Positions 45,025-55,990 are shown, counted from the first letter of the stretch. The stretch is 64,000 nucleotides of DNA from Lunularia cruciata (GCA_948567375.1 OX419760.1:48050001-48114000); one strand, 5' to 3'. Numbers and translations: made by a program. The notes: generated by a model not told the origin, from the letters alone.

Positions 45025-46151
45025 CCTATTGCTTTGGGAGGATCCTTTTCTCTCCAGGTGTTATTGCGGCAGACGAGAGATAGTCTATCCCCACAAGCAT
45101 GAGAGGGTTTTCCATCATTTGCTTCACTATCATCAGATTGGACTAGAGGTCTACAGTCTTCCTTGATGGAGCAACAGTGTGAGCATACGCTACATTCTCT
45201 CTTAGTTGACTCGTCCATTCCTAAGGCTACTAGAGCACATCTACGCTCTTGCTCCGGCAAGGGTGTAGGCTAGTGGATCCTAGCTCGACCATGCATTAGG
45301 GCTTTCCGACTCGCACCGGCTACTTTCTCTACAGCGATGAGGTTTTGCCTAGGTTTGGTCCACCCATTTGCATCTTCACTACTCACTTGTGAGTGTGGTT
45401 CTACACTAGATGCAGCGGCGGTCCACATGACACGATGTCCTTTTGGAGGACAGAGGATAGCTACACATGATGCCATTAGAGACATAGTGTTTGCTATGGC
45501 ACAAGAGAGTGGATACTTAGCTTGGAAGGAGCGTTCGTATGCATTGCAGACGACACGTGTCAGGGCAGACTTATACTTGGTCCGAGATGATCAGGTGACA
45601 GTAGCGGATGTCGTGGTCACGGACCCTACTCGGGATACAGTTTCGGAGGGAGTGATTACCCATCCCCCTGGATGGGCGGCAAGTGCAGCAGCAGGTCGCA
45701 AGGTCTCCAAGTATAGGGGCATGCAGCGAGGTCACCTCTTTGTTCCTCTAGCCTTGGAGTTATATGGAGCGATGGACACGGCATTTGACACATTAGTCAA
45801 GGAGTGCGCGAGAGCTTATCATGTTAGGCGTCAGGGGGTACCACTCTCACTCTCATACTTTGTAGCTTACTTTAGACAGTGTGTGTCCATTGCTCTACAG
45901 AGGGTAGTGGCTGGTGCAATCCATAGGAGAGCAATCACATTAGGTGATGTTTCTTCGGATGCTCCAGTTGTGTGTAGACCATACGACTTGCATAGCTCGG
46001 ATATCTTAGGTGCGGTAGGGCAGATTTCTCATACAGATTCTATTGGGGCTTAGCCCCATGTTACCTTTTTTTGTCTCTCCCTTGTACGGCTTGATGGGGT
46101 CTTCCCATCCTTCATTTTTCCTAAGCGGTCTCCTTTTTCCTATTGCTTTGG
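45025..46151 (+). mobile_element. 5'-truncated LINE, best copy, with 13-bp target duplication
   Basis: The repeat CCTATTGCTTTGG stands at 45025-45037 and 46139-46151 and encloses 1101 bp. The insert holds about 290 codons of LINE C-terminus (from about 45110 to 46053, one stop near 45274), a short 3' UTR (GGCTTGATGGGGTCTTCCC), and an end in CTAAGCGGTCTCCTTTTT without poly(A). Other copies: 21053-21995, 22670-22805 and several tail-only insertions. Confidence 0.93.
45337..46053 (+). pseudogene. LINE C-terminal domain: CCHC knuckle plus putative restriction-like endonuclease
   Basis: 238 codons from an internal Met. Residues 18-34 read CECGSTLDAAAVHMTRC, a CCHC arrangement (Cys18, Cys20, His30, Cys34), followed by CPFGGQRIATHDAIRD. 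Then TRVRADLYLVRDDQ (Asp78), VADVVVTDPT (Asp91), AGRKVSKYRGM (Lys122/125) and FVPLALELYGAMD. This spacing resembles the PD-(D/E)XK restriction-like endonuclease at the C-terminus of R2/NeSL/Dualen-type non-LTR elements, where it nicks the target. The tail VAYFRQCVSIALQRVVAGAI is a conserved helix. It is a truncated copy: the RT itself is missing, and a stop lies just upstream. The endonuclease call is inference from motif order. Confidence 0.65.
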
Positions 46152-46973
46152 AGACAACCCATTGCCATGTAGGACTAACATACCTGCCACATAGGACTAA
46201 GAAGCCTGCCAACAACCGCTCCGCTCCCTAAAAGAAATAAATTCAGTCTGCCATACTTATCCAAATCCTTGCCTAAGTGATACTCCAAAGTTGATAGTAA
46301 CATGGCATAATATCTCTAATCAACCAGGAAGAGGAAGAATCCGGCAATCACCTTCTGGATTTTGCAAATCCTATTTGCAAACCGTTATAGGGGGTTTCAA
46401 TTGAGCATTGACCGGATTCCGTCGCGAATCCATAAATTGTTTCACGGGTCGTCCCGTAAAAGCAATTGTACCCGATCTTTGACGGACGCTTTTGCTTGTC
46501 CCGGAAGCTCAAAGCGAGTTCGACGTGTGAGCGGTGCCTCTACTACCGCAGGCCTAACTACAGTGGGCCCCGGTTCCTTCTGGGATCAGAAGAGCAGGCT
46601 GGTGCTCATGAGCTGCTACTGTGCCTGGCTGCATATCATAAGGGGAGGTAGATGAGTGGAGAAATTGCTCCCGAACCAGCTGGTGTGTGATGATGGAAGT
46701 TGAGGTTAACGGGAATTTGATTTGTTAGTCAAGCAGGTTCACGGAATCCAGAAGGAATTGTGTGGGATCCAGATCAATAGTGAGGGAGGGTCACCGCTGC
46801 GGAAGAATTTGAGAAGAAGCGAGATTCGTGGCATAGATATTCAGACTGTGGTCAATTGGTGCGGACATCGCTCATAATTTGGATGCTACTGCTGTTTTGA
46901 GATGCTTGACAGGGTTTGAAGCATTGAGTGGAGAATGGTCACGGGGTGAATTTGACAAGAAGCGGTGTCAGCA
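46152..46973 (+). promoter_or_regulatory. Likely promoter and 5' UTR of the SAM-domain gene
   Basis: Moderately GC-rich plus-strand sequence between the LINE and the ATG at 46974. Short ORFs here (46362-46655) have no recognised domain and may be upstream ORFs or noise. I cannot name a TATA box or start site with confidence. Confidence 0.35.
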
Positions 46974-49900
46974 ATGCAGGGAGGGTTTAGATGTGAGAGT
47001 GCTCTAGCTTCCCTGCATACTTCCATGAAGAAATGGAGGGTCTTGCCGGTATGTAATTTGTCTTTGCGATGGCGAAGTTGCGCATCGCCAATCAATAGTT
47101 ATTCTAAATTGGGACGTTCAGTCAATTCTTTGTTTAATTCTTGTGGAAGGAATTCTCATTATTTTTTTCTCCGGGAGGCACGTCTGGAAACGTCGTTACT
47201 TCATGGAAGCTTGCTCAACTGCTGGCAGTTCCCAACAAAATTTTGCAGAACAGGAAGGGGGTTACAGGTATTCGGAGATGGTATCAGGAATCATAGAAGA
47301 ATAGAAAGTAGGATGAACAAAGGATTCAAAAGAGGTGGGCGAAAGATGACAAAGTTAGAGCAGGGGATTGAGAAAGGATTTAAAACGGTTGGATTACAGA
47401 GCCAGTATCACAACCTGCCCCAGTGGTCCGGAACAGTACCATATGTTGCTGCCGGTTTGGAGACACTGTTGATGTTCGCTTGGGTTTTAGGTTCCAAGGG
47501 CAGAAGCTTGAGGGGTGGTTTCTCCGGTGATGGCCTTTTGATCCTCATTATGGGGCTTAATTTCATAGTCGGGTGGCTTGCATCTCTGGTGAGCACTTGG
47601 AGATTGCAAGCTCTAAAACCGAGCCTGATTGGTAGGGAGAAGAAAGTTTCCACAAGACCGGGAGTTTTCGATTTCCTTGTTTCCTTCTGGATTAATTTCA
47701 TTCCGTTTGGAAATTTTCTAGCTTGGCTTAGAACAGCGGTAAAAGAGAGCCGGTCGGAGAGTGCAGTCAATGCACTCGTGTATGTGGTCCCATCATTGTT
47801 CAGATTGGTGTTATGGTCTCAGGGAATGACTATCGGCAGAGTGGAACAAGTTGCTTGGTTACTTGGTGCCATCCATCGCCCTTTCGATGGCGCTCGAGTT
47901 AGGAACGACAAGCTGATTGCCACTGTAGAATTGAGGGAGGAGAAAGCTAGAAAGGCGAAAGAGTTGAATGATAATCCAAGTGCGGGTAAAGAGGAGGCCC
48001 GACCAAGAGAGCTGACTGTAGATGAGTTGGCTCTAATCCAACAAAGGAAGGAGTTGGAGGATTTCGATATACTGCTTGCTAAGAGCCAGAATTCGGCTCC
48101 AACAATTCCAGGTTAGTCAACGTTTAGCTAGCCATTTTTCTATCGTAACTTCATGCCAACTCTCTTGCCAAAATCCTGTAAGTATTCTCTCTGATGACGT
48201 CAGAACGAAGATGTGACGTAGGGTATGTGAGAAAATGAAGAGAATAAATGATTAACCTCTGATAACCCTTAAGTCGGGATTAAATAGTCCCGAAGATCAA
48301 GTGCTATGTCTGAAAGACATTACTGAGCCGTTATATTACTGACCAGTTACATGATTGTTACATGACTCTTCACTAACCTATGTCATTTAGGTGAATAGAG
48401 AGTCAGATGTATGAGCATGACTGATGTGCTCCTGTATAAATGTTTCATTATCTATCATGCTATTCTAACACCTCCTTTAATGAACATTTTGTACAGATCT
48501 ACTATCCATAACTTTTAATGCATGACTAAACTTTTCATGCAAATCCCTAATTAAACTCTTTGAGAATGTGTCAGCAATATTGTCGCTGCTGTCACGGGAA
48601 ACAGAGATCTGTTTTTCCTCAACTCTTTCTCTGATAAAATGAAATCTAATATCTATATGCTTAATTCTCTCATGCTGCTTTGTAGGTGAGACAAGGTTTA
48701 TTCCACTGTTGCTGTCGCAGTAGAGCTTCATTGCTTCTTCAGGAAATCCCAAGCCACTTAAAATTTTAAGCCACACTGCTTCAGTTCCTCTTTTGACAGT
48801 GCCATGTATTCAGCTTCAGTGCTGGATAAAGAAACAGAATCTTGTCTTTTGCTTGACCAACTTGTAGTTGCATTAAGCAAAATAAACAGTATCCTCTGGC
48901 TGATCTTTTTGTATCCGTATCTCCTCCCCAATCTGAGTCGAAGTATCCATGAGTAGGAATGCTTGATCTGCTGTAAGTGGGACCCTGGAAAGTGTCCCTC
49001 GAATGTAATGAAAAATTCTCTTGACAACTTTCCAGTGGTTAGGGCCAGGATTTGCCATGTACGTGGCAAGTGAACTAACAGCATACCCATAGCTCACATT
49101 AAACTCCCCACTGCAGATTGGTATAGTACTATTTTCATATTTTTTCTCTGCATTATTTTTAGGACAATCTTGAAGACTTAATCTAGTCCCTGACTCTACA
49201 GGATTGTAAACAAGCTTACAATCTTGCATATGAAAACGATAAGAATCTCTCTTGAGAAAGACTGATCTGTCCTTGGCTTCTATTTCTTTTAGCTTGTAGT
49301 TGAAGACAATGACTAACCTCTTCTATATCAGTCATCTCAAAACCTTTCTTGAGAGATTTTTTGATGGAGAGGAGAGGAGAAAGATTATTACTTGCAAGGA
49401 TGCAGTCATCTACATAGAGGAATAAGATGACATAATGAGAGTCAGAATGGAAAATATACAGATTAGTATCAGCTCCAAAGCGCCCATAACCTAGACTTAA
49501 ATAAAAACTGATCAAACTTCTGGTACCACTATCAGGCAGATTATTTCAGACTATAGAGCGCCTTGAAGCATTGCAGAACCAATTATCCTTTTGTCTTGTC
49601 TTACTTCTGCTTGTGTTGGTCAAGAGTCAGAAATCCAAGGCGAATGTGCATGCATATTCTTTCAATCAATCTGCCATTGAGGAATGCTGTTTTGACATCA
49701 AGAGCATGCACTTCCACATCATTCTGAGCTGAGATAGCAAGCAGAAGCAAGACAAGACACATGGACAGTTAGTTCTGCAACTTTCAAACTCTCTACAGTC
49801 TGAAACAGTGGTACCAGAAGTTTGATAAGTTATTATTATTATTATATGTCTAGGTTTTGAGGACTCTGGAGCTGATACTAATCTGTATATTTCCATTTTG

Positions 49901-52380
49901 GTTCTCATTATGTCATCTTACCTCTCTATGTAGATGATTGCATCCTTACCATTAATAATCTTTCTTTTCTCCTCTATCAAAGAGTCTTTCAAGAAAGGTT
50001 TTGAGATGACTGATCTGGGAGAGATTAGTCATTATCTTCTGGCTGCACAATGAATGCAGAAAATGCTTGTAGCTAGATGACATAGACCTCATCAAATGGA
50101 ACTTCGATTGTTGATCATTGATGGGATGATTCACAGCAGCTAATTGGGTGAGCAGTCCCATGAAAATTTGCCATATGTTTAGCAAGACTGGCACCTTCAC
50201 GCATCTTCATAGTTGTCCATGCATCAAGTAAATATATGATTGTGACATCATCTGTACCTTAGTATATTGTAGTCAAATTCGTCCAAGCTTCACCTGCTAA
50301 TGTATGTCTGCTCCATCAGCAGACATATGATGGCACTCATATACAGAGGAGTCATTGCTGAATTGATAGCTTTAAGAGCAATAATATTTCTGTGCTCCCA
50401 ATCAGGTATATCAGCTGCTATGGTGAGCTTGACTTCAGCACCATCAACTATGGTGAAAACTGGAGCTGCCTTCAACTTGAGTGAGAGACAATGCTTCCAA
50501 GAGTGAAAGAAACTTCCATTGAATTTTACAAAAGTAAAATCCAATCGAATGAGAGGAGTAGAAGCAGCAGGAGCGTTTGCAGCCATAAAAAATGAAGTGG
50601 GAAGTGAATCAAAGATTTCAGAAGAATCAAAAGGTTTCGATACACAGAAGATAATGGAGAAATTCTCTCCCAAAATCCAAAGTAACAGAGGATAGTGGAG
50701 AAAGGTCTCCCAAAATCCAGAGAAGAGAAAAGAGTCACTCTTCAGAGGAGAAACAAAACAATTGTTGATACAGATATCCAGATACAGATACAGATAATTG
50801 CTGATACAATTGATGTCCAGATACACTGGTGTTAGAAACGATCATACCTCTCAGAATTTCGAAATTGTGTACTAAGGCATCCCCTAGCAACTACTGAAAA
50901 TTGTAAGGCCCTCTGATACCACGTGAGAAAATGAAAAAAATGAATGATTAACCTCTGATGACCTCTAATGCGGGATTATATAGGTAGATAGACAAGCTCC
51001 CGAAAATCAAAAGCTAGGTCTGAAAGACATGACTGAGCCGTTACATTACTGATCAGTTACATGACTGTTATATGACTCTTCACTAACTGAGATACTGATC
51101 TTATATAACTGATTGGTTACATGACTCTTCACTAACCTATGTCAGTTAGGTAAATAGAGAGTCAGATGGATGAGCATGACTGACTCGAGCAGAACTTACC
51201 CTTTTATATTATTATGATAGATAATGTAACATTTGTACAGGAGCGCATCAGTCATGCTCTTCCATCTGACATGCGCTCCAGTAACAAATGTTTCATTATC
51301 TATCATGCTAATCTAACAAGGTAAGTTCTGCTCGAGTTGAAGTATAGACGTATTCGTCCAGTGATATTAATTGTAGAGTTTAGGGGACTTCTCTGCTGAA
51401 ATTTTGAGAGGATATGAGAGCAGAAATTTGATTGAAAAGACCGAAGACCTTAGTAAGAGGGATGCAATCCTTTTTGTTATATCCTCTGAGTGGATGAAGA
51501 CATACATACCGTTTACCGTATTGTTTCTAAGAGAATTTTGATAGTCTTTTGAACATGAAAGAAGTTTCAACACAGCCTTCTTCAGATGCCCTGCTCATTT
51601 AGCCTCATGTAGATGCCTCATGTAGCTCATGTAGCTCATGTAGCCTAGACTGTCTTCCATTCCAAGTCTGAACCATATTGGTTTAGATCTTTGGATGTCG
51701 AATACCTTCTACTGTAGTTATGTGATTACTATCAAGCATTCTATAGTAGAGAGATCTGGATTTCAGGAAGTATCAAACAACAGGCTCGTCGTCTTGGGCG
51801 TGGGTTTCCATTGTCCTCTCATCAACACGCGTCATACTTCAGGTCCTGCTTAGTAAAATTCTCGAAGCTGAGTGTGGAGAAGCCTTTTTGAAAGGGGAAG
51901 AATTACAGATAAACTCTTGGCAATAGTGGCCATTGTTCTCAACTATAGCTCTAGGTCTTCTAAATTATATCAAATGGACTAGAGAATTTCAGCATCATCT
52001 CAATTCCGGGATTAATCAACATACCCGAAACTTGTATGTAACAGATGGATGCAAAGTCTGATTATTGGCTACAATCCTAGCTCAGCAGTTGAGACGAACA
52101 GGCTTTCTTTAAGAATCTAAGCGCTAAGCAAATCTGTTTGAATATTGTGGGTTGTTGACTTGCAGGACCTCCCAAGGAGTGGTCAGTAGGTGATGTCTTG
52201 CAATGGTTAGCTGATGAAGGTTTTGCTAGGTATGCCTCGACATTCGCGGAGAACGACATAGATGGTGCAGTCCTGGTACAGCTTACGTCCGACGATCTGA
52301 GGGATGAGCTCGAAATACAAAGTCTTGGTGACAGGAGAAAACTTGAGAAATGTATCGAACAGTTGAAATTCAGAAAGTAG
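46974..52380 (+). CDS. Multi-pass membrane protein with C-terminal SAM domain, two coding exons
   Basis: Exon 1 is 46974-48111 and exon 2 is 52166-52380; the 4054-bp intron is GT-AG (GTTAGT ... TTGCAG) and the join keeps the frame (IP-G-PPKEW). 450 residues. The first 60-110 residues are basic, Ser/Arg-rich and without acids (MKKWRVLPVCNLSLRWRSC), like an organelle targeting sequence. Four hydrophobic stretches follow at about 156-172, 187-209, 231-252 and 265-283. After a charged linker (EEKARKAKELNDN) the C-terminal 66 residues (EWSVGDVLQWLADEGFARYA ... LTSDDLRDELEIQSLG ... KLEKCIEQL) are a clear SAM domain, a protein-interaction fold. I do not recognise the family, and the role is unknown. 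ATG 46974 is the first in frame; 47025 is an alternative. The intron is filled by copia element H, but both exons are open, so the gene may well be working. Confidence 0.82.
48226..48470 (-). repeat. 3' LTR of copia element H
   Basis: Plus-strand ends TGTGAGAAAATGAAG and TGCTATTCTAACA. It includes TCTGAAAGACATTACTGAGCC and CCAGTTACATGATTGTTACA. The homologous 5' LTR (about 50922-51318) is longer because it carries repeated TTACATGACTCTTCACTAAC blocks and an inverted duplication. Confidence 0.85.
48477..49540 (-). pseudogene. Reverse transcriptase and RNase H remnant of copia element H
   Basis: 49515-49216 has the intact catalytic box (VILFLYVDDCILASNN) and FEMTDIEEVSHCLQLQ. 49229-48873 continues the connection region (SSLATYMANPGPNHWKVVKR). 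49090-48758 and 48776-48477 give RNase H (SLSSTEAEYMALSKEE, YCDSNSGINLVSPTKQHERI, HIDIRFHFIRERVEE). Frame changes occur at about 49220, 48880 and 48770. The N-terminal RT half is absent. Confidence 0.85.
49260..50050. repeat. Foldback (inverted duplication) inside copia element H
   Basis: The RT stretch on the minus strand at about 49290-49535 recurs on the plus strand at about 49805-50045. For example TGGTACCAGAAGTTTGAT at 49809 is the reverse complement of ATCAAACTTCTGGTACCA at 49512. TCAAGAAAGGTTTTGAGATG also recurs inverted. Further inward, CTTGTCTTACTTCTGCTTG (49592) pairs with the reversed copy near 49740. The symmetry centre is about 49670, so the RNA would fold into a long hairpin. 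Confidence 0.8.
49952..50826 (-). pseudogene. gag remnant of copia element H
   Basis: The minus-strand frame 50826-50290 contains MAANAPAASTPLIRLDFTFV (Met near 50585), then NGSFFHSWKHCLSLKLKAAP and WEHRNIIALKAINSAMTPLY, a copia gag start. 50200-49952 continues with KFHLMRSMSSSYKHFLHSLC. A frameshift lies at about 50290-50200. The zinc knuckle is not seen because the foldback begins here. Confidence 0.7.
50922..51318 (-). repeat. 5' LTR of copia element H, rearranged
   Basis: The right end TAACA (51318) and left end TGAGAAAATG match the 3' LTR. A block with TTACATGACTCTTCACTAAC is present twice (about 51054 and 51117). From about 51184 to 51318 the sequence folds back on itself (see 51184-51336). 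Confidence 0.8.
51184..51336. repeat. Inverted duplication of the LTR/host junction
   Basis: CTCGAGCAGAACTTACC at 51184-51200 is the exact reverse complement of 51320-51336, which lies in host intron DNA just outside the LTR. Inward, ATGATAGATAATG (51214-51226) pairs with 51293-51305, and further ACATTTGT / ACAAATGT and GGAGCGCAT / ATGCGCTCC blocks pair. About 75 bp of the junction, host plus LTR end, was therefore copied in reverse inside the LTR. Confidence 0.85.
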
Positions 52381-54040
52381 ATTTTTATCAGTCACTATCA
52401 GATGTAAATACTGTATCATATATGACGTCCTTCCAGTGTATTAATGTAGCACGATTTAGGATATGAACTAAAGAAGCCTCGTTAGTAGTGCGTTGTCAGA
52501 CGAGGTTGTAACATTGTACCAAAGTTTATGGGTGAGGTAACTAGTTCAACACCTATCAATCATCATCGCATGGTCCAAACATGAAAGTTGTTAGCTCATG
52601 GCCTTAAGGAGAAAGAGCTTAGGGGAGAAATTTTTCTTCTCGTCCGGTATCACCTGGAAGGTCGAATTTGATTTCCACCGATAGTTCACCTATTCCGATT
52701 TACTTAGTCACCTAAGGAGTCTCTTCGGTGCTTGTCCACTGAGCAGTTCGATCCACCGAATGACTGGTGATGAGTATGTGAGGCAGAGTTCAAGCGCGAT
52801 TTGACTGTTTGAAGATAGGGATATCCTCGCCTTCCTTTAAGATGAAGCAACTATAAACGCGGACATCACTTGCGTTGCAAAGAAATGTGATCTGGGGTAA
52901 TTGGCGGATACGAAATGATTATTTGCACTGACCATGAAGGGTTGTAGGCCCAATCTGCTCATGACTGCAATATAAGTCGTTCTCCCTCCTACGTGATATC
53001 TTTACTGCTCTCCAGACAGCACTATGCCAGTCATAGCATTTTCAACATGCTTCTCGGACAAGGTTATAGAAAGCCTCCTCGTTCATCGTATAAGCCGTGA
53101 AAACGCAGTCCATGATTCATGTCGTCACTCTTACGGACAACAGGATTTGTGTCGAAAATGAAATCAGTAGGAACGTGTGTCAACAAAGCCTTGTCCTCCG
53201 CGTTATGGAATATTGTAGACTCTGCTTCTGTAACATTACAAATTTTCACTCACACGTCTGTCAGGAGTATATACAATCTCTATTGGGATTCAGCTGCAAA
53301 AGCTTGGTGAAAAGTTTCGTTTGTTTCTTCATGGAGTCAATCATGTATGTTTTATCAATCAAGCAAGTTTGAGAAGAGAGAAGGATTAATGTGAAGAGGT
53401 CTTTCGCAGATAGAAATGCCACTCACACAGATGACAACTTTTTTCTCCACCCCACGGAGGATAAAGGTGTCATCTACCTGACGATCTTGTCTTCACTTAT
53501 CGGTCTTCCAACGATCCTCACCACGGACATGTACTTAAGTCTCTCTTTACATCGTGCTTTCGACGAACCTCATACTTCTTTTCTCTCGGGCACCATAGTT
53601 TCCACATCTTCTCCCTCTACTTTCGCTGATTTCGGGTTTACCCGGTAGCTAGCGACGCGATGGGAATCATGAGATCCGGGAAAGTGAGGGACATGATAGA
53701 AGTTTCATAATTTTCGACCGTACATTAGGTTAGAACAGTGGATGGAGAGAGAGAGGGAGAGCCCGTAAAGGAAATTTCACAATTTTAGAGAGTGTATATT
53801 ACATTATAAGTGATTTCTTTAGATTTTAATTTTTAGTGTATATTAGATTATGGGTGATCTTTTTAGATTTTAAGTTTTGGTTGTATGGATTTATAAATTT
53901 ATAGATTGAAAATAAAATTAATGTAAAAAATTGAAATGCATATATTTTTAAGAGGTTGAATAATTATTTTAATATAAATATGAATTATAATTATAATTCT
54001 TATATCTATTGGAATTTTTAGTTGGATAACTATGGAAATG
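52381..54040. other. Intergenic region after the SAM-domain gene
   Basis: The first part is the probable 3' UTR of the SAM-domain gene. ORFs at 53097-53648 on the plus strand have no recognised domain and no neighbours in frame. From about 53750 it becomes AT-rich. No gene is supported. Confidence 0.45.
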
Positions 54041-54101
54041 AGATATAAATGAGAGAGAAGGACGACCGAGTAGAATAAATGAAGGATGAGAAGATATAAA
54101 T
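54041..54101 (-). mobile_element. 41-bp LINE tail insertion with 10-bp target duplication
   Basis: AGATATAAAT at 54041-54050 and 54092-54101 encloses 41 bp containing AGAAGGACGACCGAGTAG and GAAGGATGAGA, the reverse complement of the terminal bases of the LINE family. It is the shortest copy seen in the window. Confidence 0.8.
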
Positions 54102-54499
54102 TACGAGCGTTTATAAGTTTTAGAGTTTAAATAATTAGCATTTATTTATATAAGGTGAGACGGTGTTTTACATGGATGGAACGTGGTCTTATATGTATGG
54201 GATGTGGTTCTACTTATACATGATATAAAATAAAGTATTTTTTATTACTATTTATTTTTTGCAAACTATTTATCTCTCCCTCTTATTTTTGTACTAGTTA
54301 TGATTTTATTCCTTTCACTCCTTGATACAATGTGTTATAGATTTTTTTACCTTGTAATGGGTAAAGATCTATGTTGGAAAGATGTACATAGACTATACTT
54401 TATCATTTAGGATGTTTAAGTAAGGTGGATAATTGGATCAAAATCATTACCATATGGTATTTTAAAGGTAAGTTTACTCAAATACTACTCACAAGTTAC
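54102..54499. other. AT-rich spacer, nothing recognised
   Basis: No gene or repeat that I can support. Two adjacent GGTGAGACGGTG / TACATGGATGGAACGTGG-like phrases near 54160-54210 are weakly repeated. Confidence 0.4.
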
Positions 54500-55985
54500 A
54501 AAAGTACAACTAATATAGTTTTAATTGCACAAATATGCCTTAGTTTGGAAGGAGTGCAAAGCGGGGTGTGCCATGTTTGGCAGTTGCAAGGGTGATGTTG
54601 CTAGAGAGGAGTTTGGATATACACTAGGTTTGATTCTTCTTAATTCACAATGATATAGAGTTTTTATATATACATTTTTAATTACAACAATACCACTTTG
54701 ACTGGAATGTCTCTTTACAAGTACTACAATAATGACTAAGGCCATTGTATCATTTGCAATGCACTTGTCTAATCTCACCACTTTCTTCCTTTTGACAAAT
54801 GTGCTTTGCCGTATGGTGACTAGTAGGATGATGAGACTTTGGTAGAAGGAAAAGGTGTATGTTGTTCTCATCAATATTGTTCTGTTCACTATTGTTGTTG
54901 TCCTCAATTTCAAGCTCAACATCTTCCCATCTACTTTTGTAAGGAATTGGATGGATAATTTTCTTGTACCTATTCCAATATAACACTACCTTGACGCACT
55001 TGTTAGCAAAGAGACATACATTTTGTAGTGTGAAGAAAATAATCACAAAAGCGTGGGCATACTATATACAAGATCATTGCCAAGAATTGCAAGTACAAGT
55101 GAGTGTCCAAGACAACCTTGCTTGAAAGTTTGGACAGGCATTCAAATGTGGTGAGACTTGCTTGGATGACTTGATACCCTCATACATGATTGGTTCAAGG
55201 GGTGAGATAGGATTGGCATGCGATGACTTTAATGCATCTCTACATAAACCAACCCATAACTTCCAAAATATGAGCTCAGCCATTTCAAGGACTTGGAGTT
55301 CATGAGCATCTAAAATCTATGTATTGAGTGTCTTTGCAATGCTTGATATAAGGTGCCCAAATAAATTGCATCCAAAGATTATGTTTGGCTTTGTCTCATA
55401 GGTTCATTTGATAGCATTAGAAATGTTGTCAATCTTCCATAGTTCATAATGAGTAGATGTCTAAGGATGGAAGGTAAATAGAACTCAATAAAAATTGATT
55501 CATGCATAAGAAAACAATTGCAAAAAACAATGCAAAGCTTACCAGTGCATAAGCATACTTCTAAAGAAGTGAGACAAGTTCTGGGTTTTTGAACGTGCAA
55601 CAAGAAGTTTTGTTGAGATAGTGCATACAAAAGCTATGGATTGGTGCTCAAAATTTTCTTTAACAACATGAGTCAATCCCTTTTGAGGGTTTGATAAGAA
55701 TGTGATTTTTATAAGGCATGCTCCATCTATCAATAATTGCAAAAAGCATTGAAATAGATTCTTGAGAAACCAATCCTAATTTGTGTTGTTTTTGGCATCA
55801 ACAATGCCAAAGAAATGCCATTTTGTATCAATACCAATGGCAAAGAGCAATATCTTAAGGTATTTTAGGTGTGTTTTGTCAATGCCCAAGAGTGGTTGGC
55901 AGCTAGTTAGGAATCAAGAAATTGATACAAAGTACATAATGAAAAAAATGATAGAAGTAGCTCATACCAAAAGTCTTGACCAATG
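54500..55985 (-). pseudogene. Mutator-like (MULE) transposase remnant
   Basis: Minus-strand frames, broken by many stops, show KILLFAIGIDTKWHFFGIVD and ..NWDWFLKNLFQCFL (about 55870-55740). The open stretch 55742-55539 reads DGACLIKITFLSNPQKGLTH, then HQSIAFVCTISTKLL. This order (A-ID....FFGIVDA.N...W.WFL...; ..I.FLS.PQKGL...V...F) resembles the DDE core of MULE transposases, with the usual D replaced by N at the ISD position. Text farther on (55283-55074) shows ALKSSHANPISPLEPIM. No terminal inverted repeats identified. The right end is cut by the Y LTR at 55991. Confidence 0.5.
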
Positions 55986-55990
55986 CAATG

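Larger units (their letters stand above)
48226..51318 (-). mobile_element. Ty1/copia retrotransposon H, degraded, in the intron of the SAM-domain gene
   Basis: Minus-strand element with 3' LTR 48226-48470 and 5' LTR about 50922-51318, antisense to the host gene. Flanks GGGTA (48221-48225) and AGGTA (51319-51323) differ at one base and look like the target duplication. Only gag and parts of RT/RNase H remain; integrase is missing. A piece of RT is present in inverted orientation (see 49260-50050), so the element has suffered rearrangement. Confidence 0.85.

Noticed and set aside
53391-53648. Plus-strand ORF of 85 codons with a hydrophobic segment
   Set aside because: No homologous family recognised, no neighbouring exons, and no clear splice or start context.
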